DNA of 7,053 nucleotides from Paracoccaceae bacterium. GTDB taxonomy: Bacteria > Pseudomonadota > Alphaproteobacteria > Rhodobacterales > Rhodobacteraceae. The stretch is taken from positions 1-7,053 of the forward strand of contig JALSRF010000479.1 of the NCBI GenBank assembly GCA_026984895.1, read 5' to 3'. The translations under genes were made by a program, and so were the position numbers. Positions within the stretch are counted from its first letter, which is position 1. Every line of letters begins with the position of its first letter. Below the pieces are notes generated by a model. That model searched no databases. It saw only the letters and a program-made list of their open reading frames with translations, and was not told where the DNA came from. Below are positions 4,930 to 7,053 of this stretch, piece by piece.

Positions 4930-6198
4930 CCGTCCCGAAAGCGCCCGCCAACCGATATCGCGCCGCATGAACCCCTCGGGCCAGTCAATGCCCTCCGCCG
5001 CCGCATAGGCCCGGTCGCGCGCCTCCTGCAGGCTTTCGCCGCGTGCGGCCAGGTTCAGAACCCGCCCGCCAGCCGCCACCAGTTGCCCGTCGCGGCGCGC
5101 GGTGCCGGCGTGGAACACCATCTGCCGGCTGTCCTCGGCAATCCGCTCCAGCCCGCCGATGGCCGAGCCCGTTTCATGGGCGCCCGGATAGCCCCGTGCC
5201 GCCATCACCACGCAGATCGCGTGATCGTCGGCCCAGTTCACCCGCGCCTCGGCCAGCCGCCCCTCGGCGCAGGCCTGCATCAGGTCGAGCGCCTGCGCCC
5301 CCAGCCGCATCATCAGCACTTGGCACTCCGGGTCGCCGAAACGCACGTTGTATTCCACCAGCCGCGGCTGGCCGTCACGGATCATCAGCCCCGCATAAAG
5401 CACCCCCTGGTAGGGCGTGCCGCGCCGCGCCATCTCGGCTACCGTCGGGCGAATGATCTCGTCCATCGCCCGCGCGCGCACCGCCGGCGTCATCACCGGG
5501 GCCGGCGAATAGGCCCCCATGCCGCCGGTGTTGGGGCCGGTGTCGCCTTCGCCCGCGCGCTTGTGGTCCTGCGCGGTGCCAAGCGGCAGCACGTTCTCGC
5601 CGTCGCACAGCACGAAGAACGAGGCCTCCTCGCCCTCCATGAATTCCTCGATCACCACCTCGGCGCCGGCCGCGCCGAAACTGCCCGAGAACATCTCGTC
5701 CACCGCCGCCAGCGCCCGGGCCTCGTCCATCGCGACCACCACGCCCTTGCCGGCGGCCAGCCCGTCGGCCTTGACCACGATCGGGGCCCCCTGCGCGCGG
5801 ACATGCGCCCTGGCGGCCTGGGCATCGTCGAACCGGGCCCAGCCGGCGGTGGGCGCGCCACAGGCATCGCAAACCTCTTTGGTAAAGGTTTTCGAGCTTT
5901 CCAGCCGCGCCGCCGCCGCGCTGGGGCCGAAGGTCAGGATGCCGGCGGCGCGCAGCCGGTCTCCAACCCCTGCCGCCAGCGGCGCCTCCGGGCCGATGAT
6001 CACGAAATCGATGGCGTTTTCCTCGGCGAAAGCCACCACCGCGCCGCCGTCGCAGATGTCCAGTGCGCCACATTCGGCGATCGCCGCGATGCCGGCGTTG
6101 CCCGGCGCCACCACCAGGCGATCGCATTTCGGGTTCTGCATCACCGCCCAGGCCAGGGCATGTTCACGCCCGCCGCTGCCCAGGATCAGGATGTTCAT
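4921..6198 (-). CDS. purD: PurD, phosphoribosylamine-glycine ligase (GAR synthetase)
   Basis: A 425-residue cytosolic enzyme, normal length for the family. It joins glycine to 5-phosphoribosylamine with ATP, giving glycinamide ribonucleotide in step 2 of de novo purine synthesis. All domain signatures are present: N-terminal domain with LILGSGGREHALAW (4-17) and IIGPEAPLAAG (67-77); ATP-grasp with VVKADGLAAGKGV (141-153), the family signature around GPNTGGMGAYSPAP (221-234), and the metal/ATP-binding LVEYNVRFGDPECQ (280-293); C-terminal GARS domain from about 325. The start at 6198 (MNILILGSGG) is chosen because the family begins directly at the nucleotide-binding strand; GGGGGA lies seven bases upstream. 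A longer in-frame start adds 19 Cys/Arg-rich residues and is unlikely. It converges with the exported-protein gene and diverges from xseA; no other pur gene is in the window. Confidence 0.98.
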   Translation of the reverse strand: MNILILGSGGREHALAWAVMQNPKCDRLVVAPGNAGIAAIAECGALDICDGGAVVAFAEENAIDFVIIGPEAPLAAGVGDRLRAAGILTFGPSAAAARLESSKTFTKEVCDACGAPTAGWARFDDAQAARAHVRAQGAPIVVKADGLAAGKGVVVAMDEARALAAVDEMFSGSFGAAGAEVVIEEFMEGEEASFFVLCDGENVLPLGTAQDHKRAGEGDTGPNTGGMGAYSPAPVMTPAVRARAMDEIIRPTVAEMARRGTPYQGVLYAGLMIRDGQPRLVEYNVRFGDPECQVLMMRLGAQALDLMQACAEGRLAEARVNWADDHAICVVMAARGYPGAHETGSAIGGLERIAEDSRQMVFHAGTARRDGQLVAAGGRVLNLAARGESLQEARDRAYAAAEGIDWPEGFMRRDIGWRALSGRSG

Positions 6199-6232
6199 GG
6201 TGCATTCCCCCGCTTGGCCTCGTCTCGCGCGC

Positions 6233-6261
6233 GTTCTAAGCTGGCACAGGCACAATCACAA
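6233..6261 (-). promoter_or_regulatory. Candidate purD promoter
   Basis: On the minus strand, TTGTGA (complement 6256-6261, 4 of 6 to the sigma-70 -35) is followed after exactly 17 bases by TAGAAC (complement 6233-6238, 4 of 6 to the -10). Transcription would start near 6226, leaving a leader of about 28 nt with the GGGGGA ribosome site. It lies in the 71-nt gap shared with xseA and overlaps the xseA ribosome site. A weaker opposite pair, TTGGCC (6214-6219) and TAAGCT (6237-6242), could serve xseA. Confidence 0.35.
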
Positions 6262-6269
6262 GGCATCGC

Positions 6270-7053
6270 ATGTCAGACCTGATCGAAGATACCGGCGGTA
6301 GCGCCGGGCCGGGCGGCAACGCCCACGCGTTCACCGTCAGCGAGCTTTCGGGCGCGCTCAAACGCACCATCGAGGAGCGCTTCGGTCGCGTGCGGGTGCG
6401 CGCCGAGGTGGGCCGGGTGGTGCTGGCGCGTTCCGGGCATCTCTATTTCGACCTGAAGGACGACCGCGCGGTGATCTCGGCGGTGAGCTGGAAAGGGCAG
6501 GTGGCGCGGCTGGAAATCCACCCCGAGGAAGGCATGGAAGTCATCGCCACCGGGCGGATGACCACCTTCGCCGGTCAGTCGAAATATCAGCTGGTGGTCG
6601 AGGCGGTAGAGCCCGCGGGCGAGGGCGCGCTGATGGCGATGCTGGAAAAACGCAAGAAGGCGCTGGCCGCCGAAGGGCTGTTTGCCGCCGAACGCAAGAA
6701 GAAACTGCCCTGGCTGCCAGAGGTGATCGGGGTCGTCACCTCGCCCTCGGGGGCGGTGATCCGCGATATCCTGCACCGCCTGCGCGACCGCTTCCCGCGC
6801 CAGGTCCTGATCTGGCCGGTGGCGGTGCAGGGCAAGGCCTGCGCCCCCGAGGTGGCGCGCGCCATTGCCGGCTTCAACGCGCTCGGCCCGGGCGGCGCGC
6901 TGCCGCGCCCCGACCTGCTGATCGTGGCGCGCGGCGGCGGCTCGGTCGAAGACCTCTGGGGCTTCAACGAGGAAGAAGTGGTGCGCGCGGCGGCCGCATC
7001 GGACATTCCGTTGATATCGGCGGTGGGCCACGAAACCGACACGACGCTGATCG
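6270..7053 (+). CDS. xseA: XseA, exodeoxyribonuclease VII large subunit (5' part)
   Basis: The first 261 residues of the large subunit of exonuclease VII, which with XseB degrades single-stranded DNA from both ends in the cytoplasm during mismatch repair and damage processing. The N-terminal OB-fold spans about 20-115 (FTVSELSGALKRTIEERFGR, HLYFDLKDDRAVISAVSWKG). A linker (LMAMLEKRKKALAAEGLF) leads into the catalytic domain: PWLPEVIGVVTSPSGAVIRD (147-166), IVARGGGSVEDLWGFNEEE (218-236) and SAVGHETDTTL (250-260), all family hallmarks. The start at 6270 gives a typical short tail before the OB-fold; AAGG lies at 6260-6263, six bases upstream. The gene runs out of the window, so the C-terminal coiled-coil half is not seen. 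It diverges from purD, an arrangement I believe is common in related bacteria. Confidence 0.97.
   Translation, partial: MSDLIEDTGGSAGPGGNAHAFTVSELSGALKRTIEERFGRVRVRAEVGRVVLARSGHLYFDLKDDRAVISAVSWKGQVARLEIHPEEGMEVIATGRMTTFAGQSKYQLVVEAVEPAGEGALMAMLEKRKKALAAEGLFAAERKKKLPWLPEVIGVVTSPSGAVIRDILHRLRDRFPRQVLIWPVAVQGKACAPEVARAIAGFNALGPGGALPRPDLLIVARGGGSVEDLWGFNEEEVVRAAAASDIPLISAVGHETDTTLI

Noticed and set aside
6199..6255. A 19-residue N-terminal extension of PurD
   Set aside because: PurD proteins start at the nucleotide-binding strand, a ribosome site precedes the ATG at 6198, and the extension would cover the likely transcription start.
4711..6282. A 523-codon open frame on the plus strand opposite purD
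   Set aside because: It is antisense to a fully convincing purD, is rich in His/Arg/Pro/Gly as expected for a complementary frame of GC-rich coding DNA, and contains no recognisable domain.

Overview
The window reads as chromosomal DNA of a GC-rich alphaproteobacterium, most likely a member of the Rhodobacteraceae. Four things point there: the [2Fe-2S] ferredoxin resembles Rhodobacter ferredoxin VI, the order hflK-hflC-DUF2065-Do protease is the usual alphaproteobacterial one, there is a GTTC-N7-GTTC LexA box of the alphaproteobacterial type, and the intergenic hairpins are GC-rich. No tRNA, rRNA, CRISPR array or insertion sequence is visible. No gene-free stretch exceeds 300 bases; the longest is 1502-1743 (242 nt).

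Region 1 (1-3258, plus strand) is a membrane protein quality-control block. It holds the 3' end of hflK, complete hflC, a 63-residue DUF2065 membrane protein overlapping hflC, then a repeat-rich leader and a periplasmic Do-family (DegP/DegQ) serine protease with two PDZ domains. The block ends at a hairpin terminator. HflK/HflC form the inner-membrane SPFH complex that modulates FtsH, and the Do protease handles misfolded envelope proteins on the periplasmic side.

Region 2 (3277-3762) holds the most unusual feature. A short minus-strand gene encodes only the C-terminal OB-fold of the SOS mutagenesis polymerase DnaE2 (ImuC), without the polymerase body. A perfect LexA box lies just upstream of its start and covers its best -10 candidate. 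The gene is either a collapsed imuA-imuB-dnaE2 locus or a free-standing SOS-induced OB-fold protein. Divergent from it, across 108 nt, runs the ferredoxin gene.

Region 3 (3763-4832, plus strand) is a two-gene unit: an adrenodoxin-type [2Fe-2S] ferredoxin and a translationally coupled, probably secreted protein with FG-GAP/VCBS-like repeats.

Region 4 (4833-7053) has purD (purine biosynthesis, minus strand) converging on the secreted-protein gene across a hairpin-rich gap. The 5' part of xseA (exonuclease VII large subunit, plus strand) diverges from purD and runs off the window end.
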